Assembly: GCF_900100735.1 (NCBI RefSeq)
Contig: NZ_FNCJ01000016.1
Span: forward strand, 62,001 to 126,000
DNA from: Paraburkholderia phenazinium
Lineage (GTDB): Bacteria; Pseudomonadota; Gammaproteobacteria; Burkholderiales; Burkholderiaceae
Reading direction: 5' to 3'
DNA: 64,000 nucleotides
The notes below the pieces were generated by a model. The model worked only from the letters and a program-made list of their open reading frames with translations, ran no database searches and was not told where the DNA came from. Shown here in pieces: positions 43,094-51,699 of the stretch; positions within the stretch are counted from its first letter, which is position 1; each line of letters begins with the position of its first letter. The translations under genes and the position numbers were made by a program.

Positions 43094-45205
43094 ATGGTCT
43101 ACCCCTCACTGCGCGACTGGCTGTTCTCAGTCAAGACCTTTGCGGCGGCCATGCTCGCGCTCTACATCGGGCTCGCGGCCGAATTGCCGCGCCCATACTG
43201 GGCCATGGCGACCGTCTATATCGTCTCGAATCCGTTTGTCGGCGCGACCCGCTCGAAGGCGCTGTATCGCGCGCTCGGCACCGCCATCGGCGCGTCGGCG
43301 GCGGTGCTGTTCGTGCCGCCCTTCGTCGAATCGCCCTACCTGTTCAGCGTGGTGGTGGCGCTCTGGACCGGCACCCTGCTGTATCTGGCCATCTCCGACC
43401 GGACCGCGCGCAGCTACGTCTTCATGCTGGCGGGTTACACCATGCCGCTGATCGCCTTGCCCGCGGTGTTCAACCCCACCGGTATCTTCGACCTCGCCAT
43501 CACCCGCACCGAGGAGATCCTGCTCGGCATCGTCTGCGCGAGCGTCGTCGGCAGCGTGGTGCTGCCGAACCGGCTCGCCCCCGTCATCATCGAGCGCACC
43601 GACGGCTGGTTCCGCGATGCCATGCTCTACGCCACCGAAACGCTCTCCGGACGGATTGCGGGCGCCTCGATCTCGGCCTGCCGCCAGCGGCTCGCGGCCA
43701 CCGTCAACGGCCTCGAGCTGCTGTTGAGCCAGCTCGCTTACGACCACACCCGTCCCGACATCCTGACCCGCGCCCATGCCCTGCGCGGCCGCATGCAACT
43801 GCTGCTGCCGATCATGTCGTCGCTCGCCGATCCGCTCATCGCCCTGCTCGGCAGCCAGCGGGAGCGCCCTCCCGGACTCGAGGCGCTGCTCGCCGATGTC
43901 GTCAAATGGTTCAACACGCCGTTGCGCGCGGCCCATGACGGTGTGCGGCTCGACCTCGCAGCCGATGCGCTGCGCCAGCGCGTCGCCGCGCTGCAGCCGG
44001 CGCCCGCCGAGCTGGCCAGTTGGGAAGGCGCGCTGCTGTCGAACGCGCTGTGGCGCCTGAAGCAACTGATCGACGTCTGGCAGGACTGCCGCGCGCTGCG
44101 CCACATCATCGTCCAGCAAGACGGCGAGGCAAGCAGCGCCTGGCAGCCGCGCTTCCGTCATTGGCGGCTCGGCGGCACCGAGCGCTATTTCGACCGCGGC
44201 ATCATGCTGTTTTCAACCAGCTCGGCAGTGGGCGCGATCATCCTCGCCTGCGTGCTGTGGATCAGCTCGGGCTGGAACGACGGCGCCGGCGCGGTCACTC
44301 TGGCCGCCGTGGCCTGCTGCTTCTTTGCCGCGCTCGACGATCCCGCGCCACAAGTGTTCAAGTTCTTCACCGCGACCGCCGCGAGCGTCGCGCTTGCCGG
44401 CCTGTACCTGTTCGTGGTGCTGCCGCACGTGCACGACTTCCCGATGCTGGTGATCCTGTTTGCCGGGCCCTTCATTCTGGTCGGCACGCTGATCCCGCGG
44501 CCGCAGTTCAATCTCGCGACGATGCTGGTGGCCGTCAACACCGCGACCTTCATCAGCATCCAGGATGCCTACGACGCCGACTTCTTCGTCTTCCTCAACA
44601 GCAACCTGGCAGGTCTTGCAGGCCTGTTGTACGCCTTCCTGTGGACCCGGGTGACACGGCCGTTCGGCGCCGAACTCGCCGCGGCCCGCCTGATGCGTTC
44701 GAGCTGGGCGGACGTGGTGCTGAGCGCCTCGACCAATCCGATCGAAGATCAGCGCAATCTCGCCGCACGCATGCTCGACCGCCTGATGCAACTGATCCCG
44801 CGGCTCGCCGCGACCGACGACCACCGCCATCCGTCCATCGAAAGTTTCCGCGACCTGCGCATCGCCTTCAATGCGCTCGACCTGCGCCGTCTGCGTCTGA
44901 AGCTCGGCGGCGAGACGCCCGCCGCGATCGACGGGGTGCTCGACGGCATCCGCAGTCACTTCGAAACCTGTGTCGAGCGCCGTGGGCGGCAGCCGGTGCC
45001 CGAGAGCCTGATGTCCACCATCGATGCGGCGCTCGCCCGGGTCACCGCCCAGGGCCTCGCCAACGTGGCGAGCGGCACGCCGCTCTCCGCGCGCCAGTTG
45101 CGCGACGCGCTGCATGCGCTGGTCGGCTTGCGCCTGTCGCTGTTTCCGGCGACCATCGCTTCGCTGGCTCCGCCCGCTGCGCCTAAAGAGGAACCTGCTG
45201 CTTGA
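43094..45205 (+). CDS. FUSC / AaeB-type aromatic acid efflux permease
   Basis: This 703-residue inner-membrane protein of the aromatic acid exporter family has two blocks of transmembrane helices: about residues 10-165 (LFSVKTFAAAMLALYIGLAA, ELPRPYWAMATVYIVSNPFV) and about 370-510 (FSTSSAVGAIILACVLWISS, LAGLYLFVVLPHVHDFPMLV). Each is followed by a cytoplasmic region. It is the energised pump partner of the HlyD-type adaptor downstream. The start has no clear Shine-Dalgarno. No LysR-type AaeR neighbour is present. Likely cargo is aromatic carboxylic acids, which would suit a benzoate degrader; this is inference. Confidence 0.88.
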   Translation: MVYPSLRDWLFSVKTFAAAMLALYIGLAAELPRPYWAMATVYIVSNPFVGATRSKALYRALGTAIGASAAVLFVPPFVESPYLFSVVVALWTGTLLYLAISDRTARSYVFMLAGYTMPLIALPAVFNPTGIFDLAITRTEEILLGIVCASVVGSVVLPNRLAPVIIERTDGWFRDAMLYATETLSGRIAGASISACRQRLAATVNGLELLLSQLAYDHTRPDILTRAHALRGRMQLLLPIMSSLADPLIALLGSQRERPPGLEALLADVVKWFNTPLRAAHDGVRLDLAADALRQRVAALQPAPAELASWEGALLSNALWRLKQLIDVWQDCRALRHIIVQQDGEASSAWQPRFRHWRLGGTERYFDRGIMLFSTSSAVGAIILACVLWISSGWNDGAGAVTLAAVACCFFAALDDPAPQVFKFFTATAASVALAGLYLFVVLPHVHDFPMLVILFAGPFILVGTLIPRPQFNLATMLVAVNTATFISIQDAYDADFFVFLNSNLAGLAGLLYAFLWTRVTRPFGAELAAARLMRSSWADVVLSASTNPIEDQRNLAARMLDRLMQLIPRLAATDDHRHPSIESFRDLRIAFNALDLRRLRLKLGGETPAAIDGVLDGIRSHFETCVERRGRQPVPESLMSTIDAALARVTAQGLANVASGTPLSARQLRDALHALVGLRLSLFPATIASLAPPAAPKEEPAA

Positions 45206-45206
45206 C

Positions 45207-45233
45207 GAGACCCATGAGACCCATGAGACCCAG
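45207..45233 (+). repeat. Three tandem copies of a 9-bp unit
   Basis: GAGACCCAT-GAGACCCAT-GAGACCCAG lies immediately after the FUSC stop codon, in the 79-bp gap before the DUF1656 gene. A multiple of three, it looks like slippage sequence that could change in copy number and alter spacing or coupling of the two genes. Confidence 0.8.
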
Positions 45234-45284
45234 GAGCCACATGCGCCCCGTGAACCCCTTGACCTCACCTCAGCGATCCAGACC

Positions 45285-45494
45285 ATGATCGGCGAGATCG
45301 ATATCTTTGGCGTCTTCGTGCCGAGCGTGCTCGTGCTGATGTTCGTCGCCTATCTGATCAACCTCGTGCTGCGCACGCTGCTCGCGCGTACCGGCTTCTA
45401 TCGCTTCGTCTGGCACCGCGCCATTTTCGATCTCGGCATCTATGTGCTGGTGCTGGGTCTTGTCGTCATCGTTTCGCACCGGCTCATAACGTGA
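45285..45494 (+). CDS. DUF1656 small membrane protein (AaeX-like)
   Basis: This 69-residue protein has two hydrophobic segments (VFVPSVLVLMFVAYLINLVL; FDLGIYVLVLGLVVIVSH). It is the usual third partner of FUSC plus HlyD efflux operons. MIGEIDIFG at the start is characteristic of the family. The reading frame is open further upstream through the end of the FUSC gene, but conserved sequence begins at 45285. Its TGA overlaps the GTG start of the adaptor gene. The exact role in the pump is unknown. Confidence 0.85.
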   Translation: MIGEIDIFGVFVPSVLVLMFVAYLINLVLRTLLARTGFYRFVWHRAIFDLGIYVLVLGLVVIVSHRLIT

Positions 45495-46525
45495 AAAAAA
45501 CCTGGTTCTCCATCGGTCAGATCGTGCTGACCCTGATCGTCGTCGTGATCGCGGGCTTCGTCCTGTGGAAGCTGGTCGACTATTACCTGTATTCGCCGTG
45601 GACCCGCGACGGCCACGTGCGCGCCGACGTCATCCAGGTCGCGCCGGACGTCTCGGGCCTTATCACCGAGGTCGACGTGGTCGACAACCAGCAGGTCAAG
45701 CAGGGCCAGACGCTGTTCGTGATCGACCAGGCACGCTACACGCTGGCGCTGCGGCAAGCGCAAGCCACCTTGCAGCAACGCCGCGCCACCCTCGATCAGG
45801 CCCGGCGCGAAGACGTGCGCAACCATCAGCTCGGCGATCTGGTGGCGCGCGAAGTGGCCGAAGAAAGCCGCTCGCGCGTCGAGCAAGGCGAGGCCGCGCT
45901 GGCGGACGCCACGGTGGCCGTCGATACGGCGAAGCTCAATCTGCAGCGCACCATCATCGTGAGCCCGGTGGACGGCTACCTGAACGACCGCGCGCCGCGC
46001 ACCGGCGAGTTCGCGGCGGCGGGCCGTGCGGTGCTGTCGGTGGTGGACATGCATTCGTTCCGCGTCGACGGTTACTTCGAAGAAACCAAGCTGGGCGGCA
46101 TCGACATCGGCCAGGCCGTGGACGTCAAGGTGATGGGCGAGCCGGATGTGCTGCGCGGCCACGTGCAGAGCATCGTCGCCGGCATCGAGGACCGCGACCG
46201 CACGCTGGGGTCGAACCTGCTGCCGAACGTGAACCCGGCCTTTAGCTGGGTGCGCCTCGCCCAACGGATTCCGGTGCGGGTCGCGCTCGACGACGTCCCG
46301 AAGGACTTCCGCATGATCGCCGGGCGCACCGCCACGGTGTCCGTGCGCGGCCTGGCGCCGTCGCTCGGCAACGGCAAGCACGAAGCGGCGGATCATACGG
46401 TGGCCTCGGGGGTGGCGCCGGAAGCGGCATCTGGGGTTAAGCCCGCAGCGCAGTCTGGGGCACAGGCTGGGTCGCAGGCCGCCACGCAGCCGCATCCACA
46501 GCCTGCAGCGAGCGCCGCACAATGA
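45491..46525 (+). CDS. HlyD-family membrane-fusion adaptor (AaeA/EmrA-like, GTG start)
   Basis: This 344-residue periplasmic adaptor links the FUSC pump to an outer-membrane channel. One N-terminal TM (VLTLIVVVIAGFVLWKLVDY) is followed by the biotinyl-lipoyl motif RADVIQVAPDVSGLITEVDV, an alpha-hairpin (about 80-150) and SPVDGYLNDRAPRTGEF. A Gln/Ala/Pro-rich tail follows residue 300. The GTG start overlaps the DUF1656 stop by 4 bp, and the stop overlaps the next ATG by 4 bp, so the three genes are translationally coupled. Confidence 0.9.
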   Translation: MKKTWFSIGQIVLTLIVVVIAGFVLWKLVDYYLYSPWTRDGHVRADVIQVAPDVSGLITEVDVVDNQQVKQGQTLFVIDQARYTLALRQAQATLQQRRATLDQARREDVRNHQLGDLVAREVAEESRSRVEQGEAALADATVAVDTAKLNLQRTIIVSPVDGYLNDRAPRTGEFAAAGRAVLSVVDMHSFRVDGYFEETKLGGIDIGQAVDVKVMGEPDVLRGHVQSIVAGIEDRDRTLGSNLLPNVNPAFSWVRLAQRIPVRVALDDVPKDFRMIAGRTATVSVRGLAPSLGNGKHEAADHTVASGVAPEAASGVKPAAQSGAQAGSQAATQPHPQPAASAAQ

Positions 46526-47997
46526 AACTGTCGCGCATACTCCCCGCTCTGCCGCTGGCGTCGCTCGCGCCACTGCTGCTCGCGCTATGCGGCTGCACGG
46601 TCGGCCCAAACTATTCACTGCCGAAGGCCGCGGTCGTCAACGCCCCGTTCGCCGACGCGCCGCTACCCGACGTCGACGGCCGGCACGTCTCGCAACAGCC
46701 CGTGCCGGGCGACTGGTGGCATCTGTACGATGATCCGGTGCTCGAACAGCTGGTCGACGAAGCCCTCCAATCGAATACCGATCTGCGCGTGGCCGCGGCG
46801 AATCTGGCGCGCTCGCAGGAAGCGCTCGGCGTCGCCCAGGCGCAAGGCGGTTTCTCCGGCAAGACCTCCGCGGCGTTCGATCGGGCCCAGGAGTCCGCTG
46901 AGCAATACCTGTTGGTCAACAAACTGCCGGTGGTGAATGAAGGCGATGTGGGCATCAGCGTCTCCTACGAATTCGATCTGTTCGGCAAGCTGCGCCGCGG
47001 TGTGGAAGCGGCGAACGCGGATAGCGAGGCAACCCAGGCAGCCGCCGATCTTGCGCGCATCACGGTGGTGGCGAACGTGGTGCGCGCCTATCTCGAGAAC
47101 TGCTCGGCCGCTGAAGAACTGGCCATCGCGCAGCAGTCGGTGGCGCTGCAGAAGCAACGCGTGGACGTCTCGCGCCGCTTGCGCGATGCGGGGCGCGGCA
47201 ATCAGCCGGACGTGACGAGCGGCCAGACCCAGGTCGAATCGCTGACGGCCGATCTGCCGCGCTACACCGCGCGCCGCAAGATCGCCCAATATCAACTGGC
47301 GATGCTGCTCGCCCGCGCGCCCTCCGATCTGCCGCCTGCGGTGCTCGCCTGCAACAAGGTGCCGCAGATCAAGCAGGCCCTGCCGGTCGGCGACGGCGCA
47401 GCCTTGCTCAAGCGCCGCCCCGATGTGCGCGAAGCCGAGCGGCAGCTCGCGGCCTCGACCGCGCGTATCGGCGTGGCGACCGGGGCGCTGTATCCGACTG
47501 TGAGTTTCGGCGCATCGGCCGGGTTGACCGGCATTCTGGAGGATCTCGGCACCTCACCCACCGCGCGCTGGAACTTCGGACCACTGATCAGCTGGACCTT
47601 CCCGACCAACGGTGCACGCGGCCGCGTGCGCGAGGCCGAGGACGCGAGCAGCGCGGCGCTCGCCCACTTCGATGGGGTGGTGCTCAACGCGCTGCGCGAA
47701 ACCGAGACGAGTCTCGCAACCTATGTGGCCGACTACACGCGCGCCGACGCCTTGCGGGCGGCGCTCAAATCGGCGACGCAGTCGGCCAGCGAAACGCACC
47801 GGCTGTATGTGGGCGGACGTGAGTCGTTTATCGCGGATCTGGATGCAACCCGCACGCTGACCTCGACGCGCTCGCAGGTGGCGGCGGCCGAGGGTCAGGT
47901 AGCGCTCGATCAGGCCAATCTGTTCCTCGCGCTCGGCGGTGGGTGGGAGACGGAAACGGCAGCGCCAGCGCCAGCGCCAGCGCCAGCGGCGAAATAA
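46522..47997 (+). CDS. Outer-membrane efflux lipoprotein (NodT/OprM-type)
   Basis: This 491-residue TolC-like outer-membrane factor has a lipobox LCGC with acylated Cys25 followed by TVGPNYSLPK. It contains two OEP repeats (about 60-270 and 280-475), including WWHLYDDPVLEQLVDEAL, SYEFDLFGKLRRGVEAANAD and LLKRRPDVREAERQLAAS. It completes a tripartite pump with the FUSC and HlyD proteins. The tail carries a short PAPAPAPA repeat encoded by a six-base tandem. It overlaps the adaptor gene by ATGA. Confidence 0.92.
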   Translation: MKLSRILPALPLASLAPLLLALCGCTVGPNYSLPKAAVVNAPFADAPLPDVDGRHVSQQPVPGDWWHLYDDPVLEQLVDEALQSNTDLRVAAANLARSQEALGVAQAQGGFSGKTSAAFDRAQESAEQYLLVNKLPVVNEGDVGISVSYEFDLFGKLRRGVEAANADSEATQAAADLARITVVANVVRAYLENCSAAEELAIAQQSVALQKQRVDVSRRLRDAGRGNQPDVTSGQTQVESLTADLPRYTARRKIAQYQLAMLLARAPSDLPPAVLACNKVPQIKQALPVGDGAALLKRRPDVREAERQLAASTARIGVATGALYPTVSFGASAGLTGILEDLGTSPTARWNFGPLISWTFPTNGARGRVREAEDASSAALAHFDGVVLNALRETETSLATYVADYTRADALRAALKSATQSASETHRLYVGGRESFIADLDATRTLTSTRSQVAAAEGQVALDQANLFLALGGGWETETAAPAPAPAPAAK

Positions 47998-48032
47998 TCA
48001 TAGAGCGGGCCCGATTTGACGGGCAATCTCGG

Positions 48033-48062
48033 TTGACATCATCAAAGCATGCCGCCTAACAT
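48033..48062 (+). promoter_or_regulatory. Promoter of the leader / Bcr-CflA exporter transcript
   Basis: Perfect TTGACA (48033-48038) and TAACAT (48057-48062; 4/6) are spaced by 18 bp. Transcription would start near 48069, a few bases before the Shine-Dalgarno of the leader ORF. The promoter lies 35 bp after the efflux operon stop and reads toward the MFS gene. Confidence 0.7.
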
Positions 48063-48090
48063 CACCACAGATGACGAGGAGAACTCCAGC

Positions 48091-48141
48091 ATGAATACGA
48101 CATTGATGATCCTAGTACGAAGTCGGCGCATGGTCCGTTAG
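48091..48141 (+). CDS. 16-residue leader peptide before the MFS exporter
   Basis: ATG to TAG encodes MNTTLMILVRSRRMVR. An AGGAG Shine-Dalgarno lies 9 bases upstream. The ORF sits between a promoter and an intrinsic terminator and has no downstream partner except the exporter. It contains two Thr early (residues 3-4), of the kind reported to favour chloramphenicol stalling, and an Arg-Ser-Arg (10-12) resembling the macrolide +X+ stall motif. Its last codons form one strand of an alternative stem (48125-48133). It is probably a regulatory leader rather than a functional product. Confidence 0.65.
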   Translation: MNTTLMILVRSRRMVR

Positions 48142-48166
48142 CGGCACCTGGCCGCCCCCATGCGCC
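48125..48166 (+). promoter_or_regulatory. Predicted antiterminator stem
   Basis: GGCGCATGG (48125-48133, inside the leader ORF) is perfectly complementary to CCATGCGCC (48158-48166). The second strand overlaps the first three bases of the terminator's 5' arm, so the two stems compete. Between them GCGGC-ACCTG-GCCGC (48141-48155) can form a nested hairpin beginning at the leader stop codon. A ribosome finishing the leader would cover the first strand and favour termination; one held back near the start would leave it free. Confidence 0.6.
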
Positions 48167-48192
48167 CCCGACACGTTCGGGGGCTTTTTTTT
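48164..48192 (+). terminator. Intrinsic terminator upstream of the MFS gene (attenuator)
   Basis: GCCCCCGA-CACGT-TCGGGGGC forms a perfect 8-bp stem and is followed by eight T. It is positioned after the leader ORF and 36 bp before the exporter start codon. It is thus placed to stop transcription before the gene rather than to end the preceding operon, which stops 167 bp earlier. A further small stem, AAGCG-AAAT-CGCTT (48198-48211), lies just before the exporter's ribosome site. Confidence 0.9.
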
Positions 48193-48227
48193 GCCCTAAG
48201 CGAAATCGCTTTCGATTGGAAATGCCG

Positions 48228-49439
48228 ATGACTTCCACACCATCGCCTCCCAGGCTCTCCACACTGATTCTGCTGTGCGCACTATCTGTGCTGCCATTGA
48301 GCATATTCCTGCCTTCGCTGCCGAACATTGCCACGGACTTTCACGCCGACTACGCGCTAGTGGGCCTATCGCTGGCAGGATATGCCACTGTCGCCGCCGC
48401 ACTGGAATTGATCATGGGGCCGTTGTCGGATCGCTTCGGGCGGCGGCCAATCGTGCTGGCCAGTCTGACGGTATTCGTAGCCGGGTCGCTCGGCTGCGCG
48501 CTGGCGACCAATATCTGGACCTTTCTGGCTTTCCGCTTGCTGCAGGCTCCCATCACGTCCTGTTATCCCGTGTCGATGGCGGCCATCAGGGACACGACCG
48601 GAAAGGAGGGGGCAGCGAGCCGGATCGGCTATGCCGCTATGGCAGCGGCTTTCGCCCCCATGCTCGGCCCAACGGTTGGCGGCGTTATCGACGAAACCAG
48701 CGGCTGGCGTGCCATCTTCTGGGGCCTTGCCCTAGCCGGCATAGCACTCTTTGCAGTGTGCTGGTTTGGCCTCGGCGAGACTAACAGGAATCCATCGAAC
48801 ACCATCAGGCAGCAGCTTCGGGCGTATCCTGCGCTGTTCCGCGAACGTCGCTTCTGGGCCTATGCGCTGTGCATGGCGTTCTCAACGGGTACGTTCTATG
48901 CGTTTCTGGCCGGCGCTCCATTGGCCGCGAAAGCTGCGTTCGAGGTGCCGCCGGCAATGCTGGGCTTGTATATGGGCACCATCACTGCCGGTTTCATGCT
49001 CGGCAGCTTCCTGTCCGGTCGCTACGCCAACCGCTATCCGCTCACCACGACCATGACGACAGGACGTATCGTTGCTTGCGCCGGCCCCATGATCGGGTTG
49101 GCGCTATTCCTCGTCGGCGCCAGACATGCAATAGCGCTGTTCGGACCTTGCATGCTGGTCGGTGTCGGCAACGGCCTGTCAAATCCGTGCGCCCATGCGG
49201 GAGCGGTCTCGGTGCGGCCGGACCTGGCGGGAAGTGCTTCCGGTCTGGCTGGCGCGATGACCATTGCTGGCGGTTCTGCTCTTTCCTCAATGACGGGAGC
49301 TGTGTTGACGCAGAGCAACGCAGCTTACGCACCGCTTTGCTTGATGCTGCTCTCCTCTGTGATTGCTCTGTTGGCCGCATCTTATGTGCGGGTGTTGGAC
49401 AGGCGTGAGGAGCCTCGATGTTCGAACGTTGACGCGTAG
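48228..49439 (+). CDS. Bcr/CflA-family MFS drug exporter
   Basis: This 403-residue 12-TM proton-coupled exporter has the family N-terminus FLPSLPNIATDFHADYALVG and MFS motif A GPLSDRFGRRP (64-74). Bcr/CflA proteins export bicyclomycin, chloramphenicol, sulfonamides or related drugs. Three in-frame starts exist (TTG 48216, ATG 48222, ATG 48228); the GGA at 48218-48220 is properly spaced only for 48228. The gene lies downstream of a leader ORF and intrinsic terminator, so expression is probably attenuated and drug-inducible. The gene looks less GC-extreme in codon use than its neighbours, which may hint at separate acquisition. Confidence 0.88.
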   Translation: MTSTPSPPRLSTLILLCALSVLPLSIFLPSLPNIATDFHADYALVGLSLAGYATVAAALELIMGPLSDRFGRRPIVLASLTVFVAGSLGCALATNIWTFLAFRLLQAPITSCYPVSMAAIRDTTGKEGAASRIGYAAMAAAFAPMLGPTVGGVIDETSGWRAIFWGLALAGIALFAVCWFGLGETNRNPSNTIRQQLRAYPALFRERRFWAYALCMAFSTGTFYAFLAGAPLAAKAAFEVPPAMLGLYMGTITAGFMLGSFLSGRYANRYPLTTTMTTGRIVACAGPMIGLALFLVGARHAIALFGPCMLVGVGNGLSNPCAHAGAVSVRPDLAGSASGLAGAMTIAGGSALSSMTGAVLTQSNAAYAPLCLMLLSSVIALLAASYVRVLDRREEPRCSNVDA

Positions 49440-49508
49440 CATCCGTGACGAGTCACCCACACCTTGGCGGCGCTTCGTTTAGCAAGCACCCGAATAAACC
49501 GCTGCGCG

Positions 49509-49928
49509 TCAATCCATCTGCGCGAGCGCGGCGGCAAGGACCATCTCGTCGCAATTGGCGGGACGCTTCTGCCCTCGCGCGCGCGGCTTGAAGATCGCGT
49601 TGCCGCGTTCGATCCGCTGGCCCGTCAAGGCGCAATACCCGCCGTGGCGCGCCGTCACCTGAATCCACACCTGGTCGACGTAATGACACATAGTCGGATC
49701 GCACCATGAAACAAGGGCGGACGCGTCGTCCTGCCGCTCGATCGAGGTAATCTTGCTGCCGCAACCCGGCAACGGCCTGCCCAGATGGGGCTCAGGCGGC
49801 TTGTCCGCACAGCCTGCGGGACGCACCCTGCATCCGGCATGCCAGGCCTTCTCGGCAGGCGATTCTGCCCCGCCGGCAAGATGCGTTAGAAGCGAGACCA
49901 CCTGGTTCCACGGGTTCACCTGTTCCAT
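49509..49928 (-). CDS. DUF3331-type protein
   Basis: This 139-residue soluble protein resembles DUF3331, a family found mostly in Burkholderiales. Features are SALVSWCDPTMCHYVDQVWI, GGYCALTGQRIERGNAIFKP and a C-terminal PANCDEMVLAAALAQMD. The cysteine-containing core suggests a small structured, possibly metal-binding, fold. I chose the ATG at 49928 (GAGAGG upstream). It is convergent with the MFS gene. An inverted repeat, CGCCGGA-GCAC-TCCGGCG (49962-49979), lies 34 bp upstream of its start. Function unknown. Confidence 0.75.
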   Translation of the reverse strand: MEQVNPWNQVVSLLTHLAGGAESPAEKAWHAGCRVRPAGCADKPPEPHLGRPLPGCGSKITSIERQDDASALVSWCDPTMCHYVDQVWIQVTARHGGYCALTGQRIERGNAIFKPRARGQKRPANCDEMVLAAALAQMD

Positions 49929-50112
49929 GTCCGTATGCCTCTCAGATAACCTCGGGAGACGCGCCGGAGCACTCCGGCGATCCATCGTTTGACCCTAATG
50001 CGGACGACCTCGAACGGCACCTGCTGTTGCCTGCATGCGCTTGCTTATGTCGGTTTTTGCCTGGTGTCGGCACAAGGAAGGATGCGGCGCCCATACTTCC
50101 CACCCTCATCGA

Positions 50113-51669
50113 TCACCAGCCGAACTTGCCCTCTACCCCAACGTAGTCCGCGTTGTGCGCACCCAGCTCACGCAACGAATCGGCAATCTGAAAGTGCACC
50201 GCCTCCAGCGCCGCCGACACGTTCGCATTGACCGCCCAGTCCACCCGAAGCTGGGTGTACATCCCCGTCCATAGCCCGCCGTGCCCTGCCGTGTTCGGCA
50301 CCGCCACGCCACCCTGCTGATAGACCGCGTCGCCGGTGGTCTCGCGCCACTGCAAGCCGACTGCCGCCAGCACCGTCACCGCCCGCGTCGGCTTGAAGCT
50401 CAGCGAAGGCTTGAGGTGCAGCACATTGCTATAACCGGTGTAACCGGCCAGCGTGAAGTAGTAGCCATTCGGAAACAGCGCATTGAAGGTGCCGAGACGG
50501 CCATCGCCGGGACGACGGTCGCCGGATGCGCCGTCAAACTGCAACGCAAGGCGCGGCGTGCCCGGCAACGCAGCCAGCGTATAGCCGGCAATCGAGCCGA
50601 ACGCCCACGCCTGAATCGTGTCGGCGCCGACCCGGCCGGTCTGCAGCATCGATTCGGCGTCCCAGTCGAGCGGCTGCCGCTTGCCGGCATAACGCACATC
50701 GAACACCTCGCGATGCTCGGTCCCCGCCGCGTCGAGATATTGCCCGTTGCTGCGGTTAAAGCTTGCGTAGTAAGCGGACAGCTCGCCCGGTCCCACATCG
50801 CGACGCTCGACCCGTACGCCGCTAAAAGTGAAATGCTTGTTCGACACATCGTCGAACGGCTGGTCGTCGCGGTACTGCACCGGCTGGCTCGCGAAGGCCA
50901 TGATGCGCCACCGCTGCACGGCCCATTCGGTCCATAGCGCGTCGAAGGCCTGACGGACATTCGGTCCGTCGCGCACCGACACGAAGCGCTGCAGATCGAA
51001 GCCCATCTCCTGGCGGCCGACACGAAACCGGAACAGACCACCGGCCAGCCCCACGGAGTAGGTCGCGAACGCCTGTTCCAGATCGAGCACGTCGCGATCG
51101 ACCGGCGTCACGGCGTTCTTGCCGAACGGGCGCGCGTCTTCCAGTTGCACGAAAATCTGCAGATGCTGCTCGAAGTGCGCATCGGCATGAACCTCCGTGC
51201 GCTGGATCACGTAGGAGTCGTCCTGTCCTTTGCCGAGTCCGAACAATGCCGCATTGTTCATCTCGAAGCGCTCGCGCAGATTCATGCCGAGCGACAGGTA
51301 GTTATCCGGATCGTTGCCGAGCGCGATGTACTTCAGACTGTCCAATGGCTTGCGCGGGACGCACGGGTTGGCAAGCACCGACCAGTCCTCCTGCCAGCGG
51401 TTGAAGAGAATCGCGGGACGCTTGACGGTGCAGCTAACGGTCGTAGTCCCAGGCGATCTGGCCACGGCAGTCCTATCTGCGGCCGTGCCAGCGCCGGCGG
51501 CATCAACGGTACTAGCGGCACTCGCCGGCTGCCCAAGCGGCACGCCTTCGGCATTCGCGAAAGGCACATAAGCGCTGCTCCCCAGCGCAACGAGCAACGA
51601 CCAGGCAGCGGGTATAGACGAAATGAATGCCACCGAATGAAGGTTCCTGGGAGGCTCGCGGTCAGGCAA
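50113..51669 (-). CDS. Alginate-export-type outer-membrane beta-barrel protein
   Basis: This protein of up to 518 residues has a signal-like segment (AAWSLLVALGSSAYVPFANA), a Gly/Ala/Thr-rich linker and a barrel domain of the alginate-export (AlgE-like) type. Examples are YLSLGMNLRERFEMNNAALF, VIQRTEVHADAHFEQHLQIF, FRFRVGRQEMGFDLQRFVSV and the terminal GVEGKFGW. The open frame starts with TTG at 51669 without a good Shine-Dalgarno; a GTG at 51633 with AGGA upstream is a plausible alternative. It is the last gene of the seven-gene operon. No alginate genes are near, so it probably passes another solute. Confidence 0.78.
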   Translation of the reverse strand: MPDREPPRNLHSVAFISSIPAAWSLLVALGSSAYVPFANAEGVPLGQPASAASTVDAAGAGTAADRTAVARSPGTTTVSCTVKRPAILFNRWQEDWSVLANPCVPRKPLDSLKYIALGNDPDNYLSLGMNLRERFEMNNAALFGLGKGQDDSYVIQRTEVHADAHFEQHLQIFVQLEDARPFGKNAVTPVDRDVLDLEQAFATYSVGLAGGLFRFRVGRQEMGFDLQRFVSVRDGPNVRQAFDALWTEWAVQRWRIMAFASQPVQYRDDQPFDDVSNKHFTFSGVRVERRDVGPGELSAYYASFNRSNGQYLDAAGTEHREVFDVRYAGKRQPLDWDAESMLQTGRVGADTIQAWAFGSIAGYTLAALPGTPRLALQFDGASGDRRPGDGRLGTFNALFPNGYYFTLAGYTGYSNVLHLKPSLSFKPTRAVTVLAAVGLQWRETTGDAVYQQGGVAVPNTAGHGGLWTGMYTQLRVDWAVNANVSAALEAVHFQIADSLRELGAHNADYVGVEGKFGW

Positions 51670-51699
51670 CCGCGAGCCGTCTGGACGACGCGCTGCGCG

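Noticed and set aside
48164..48192. Terminator of the upstream efflux operon
   Set aside because: It lies 167 bp after that operon, downstream of a new promoter and leader ORF, so an attenuator role is the better reading, though it may also stop readthrough.
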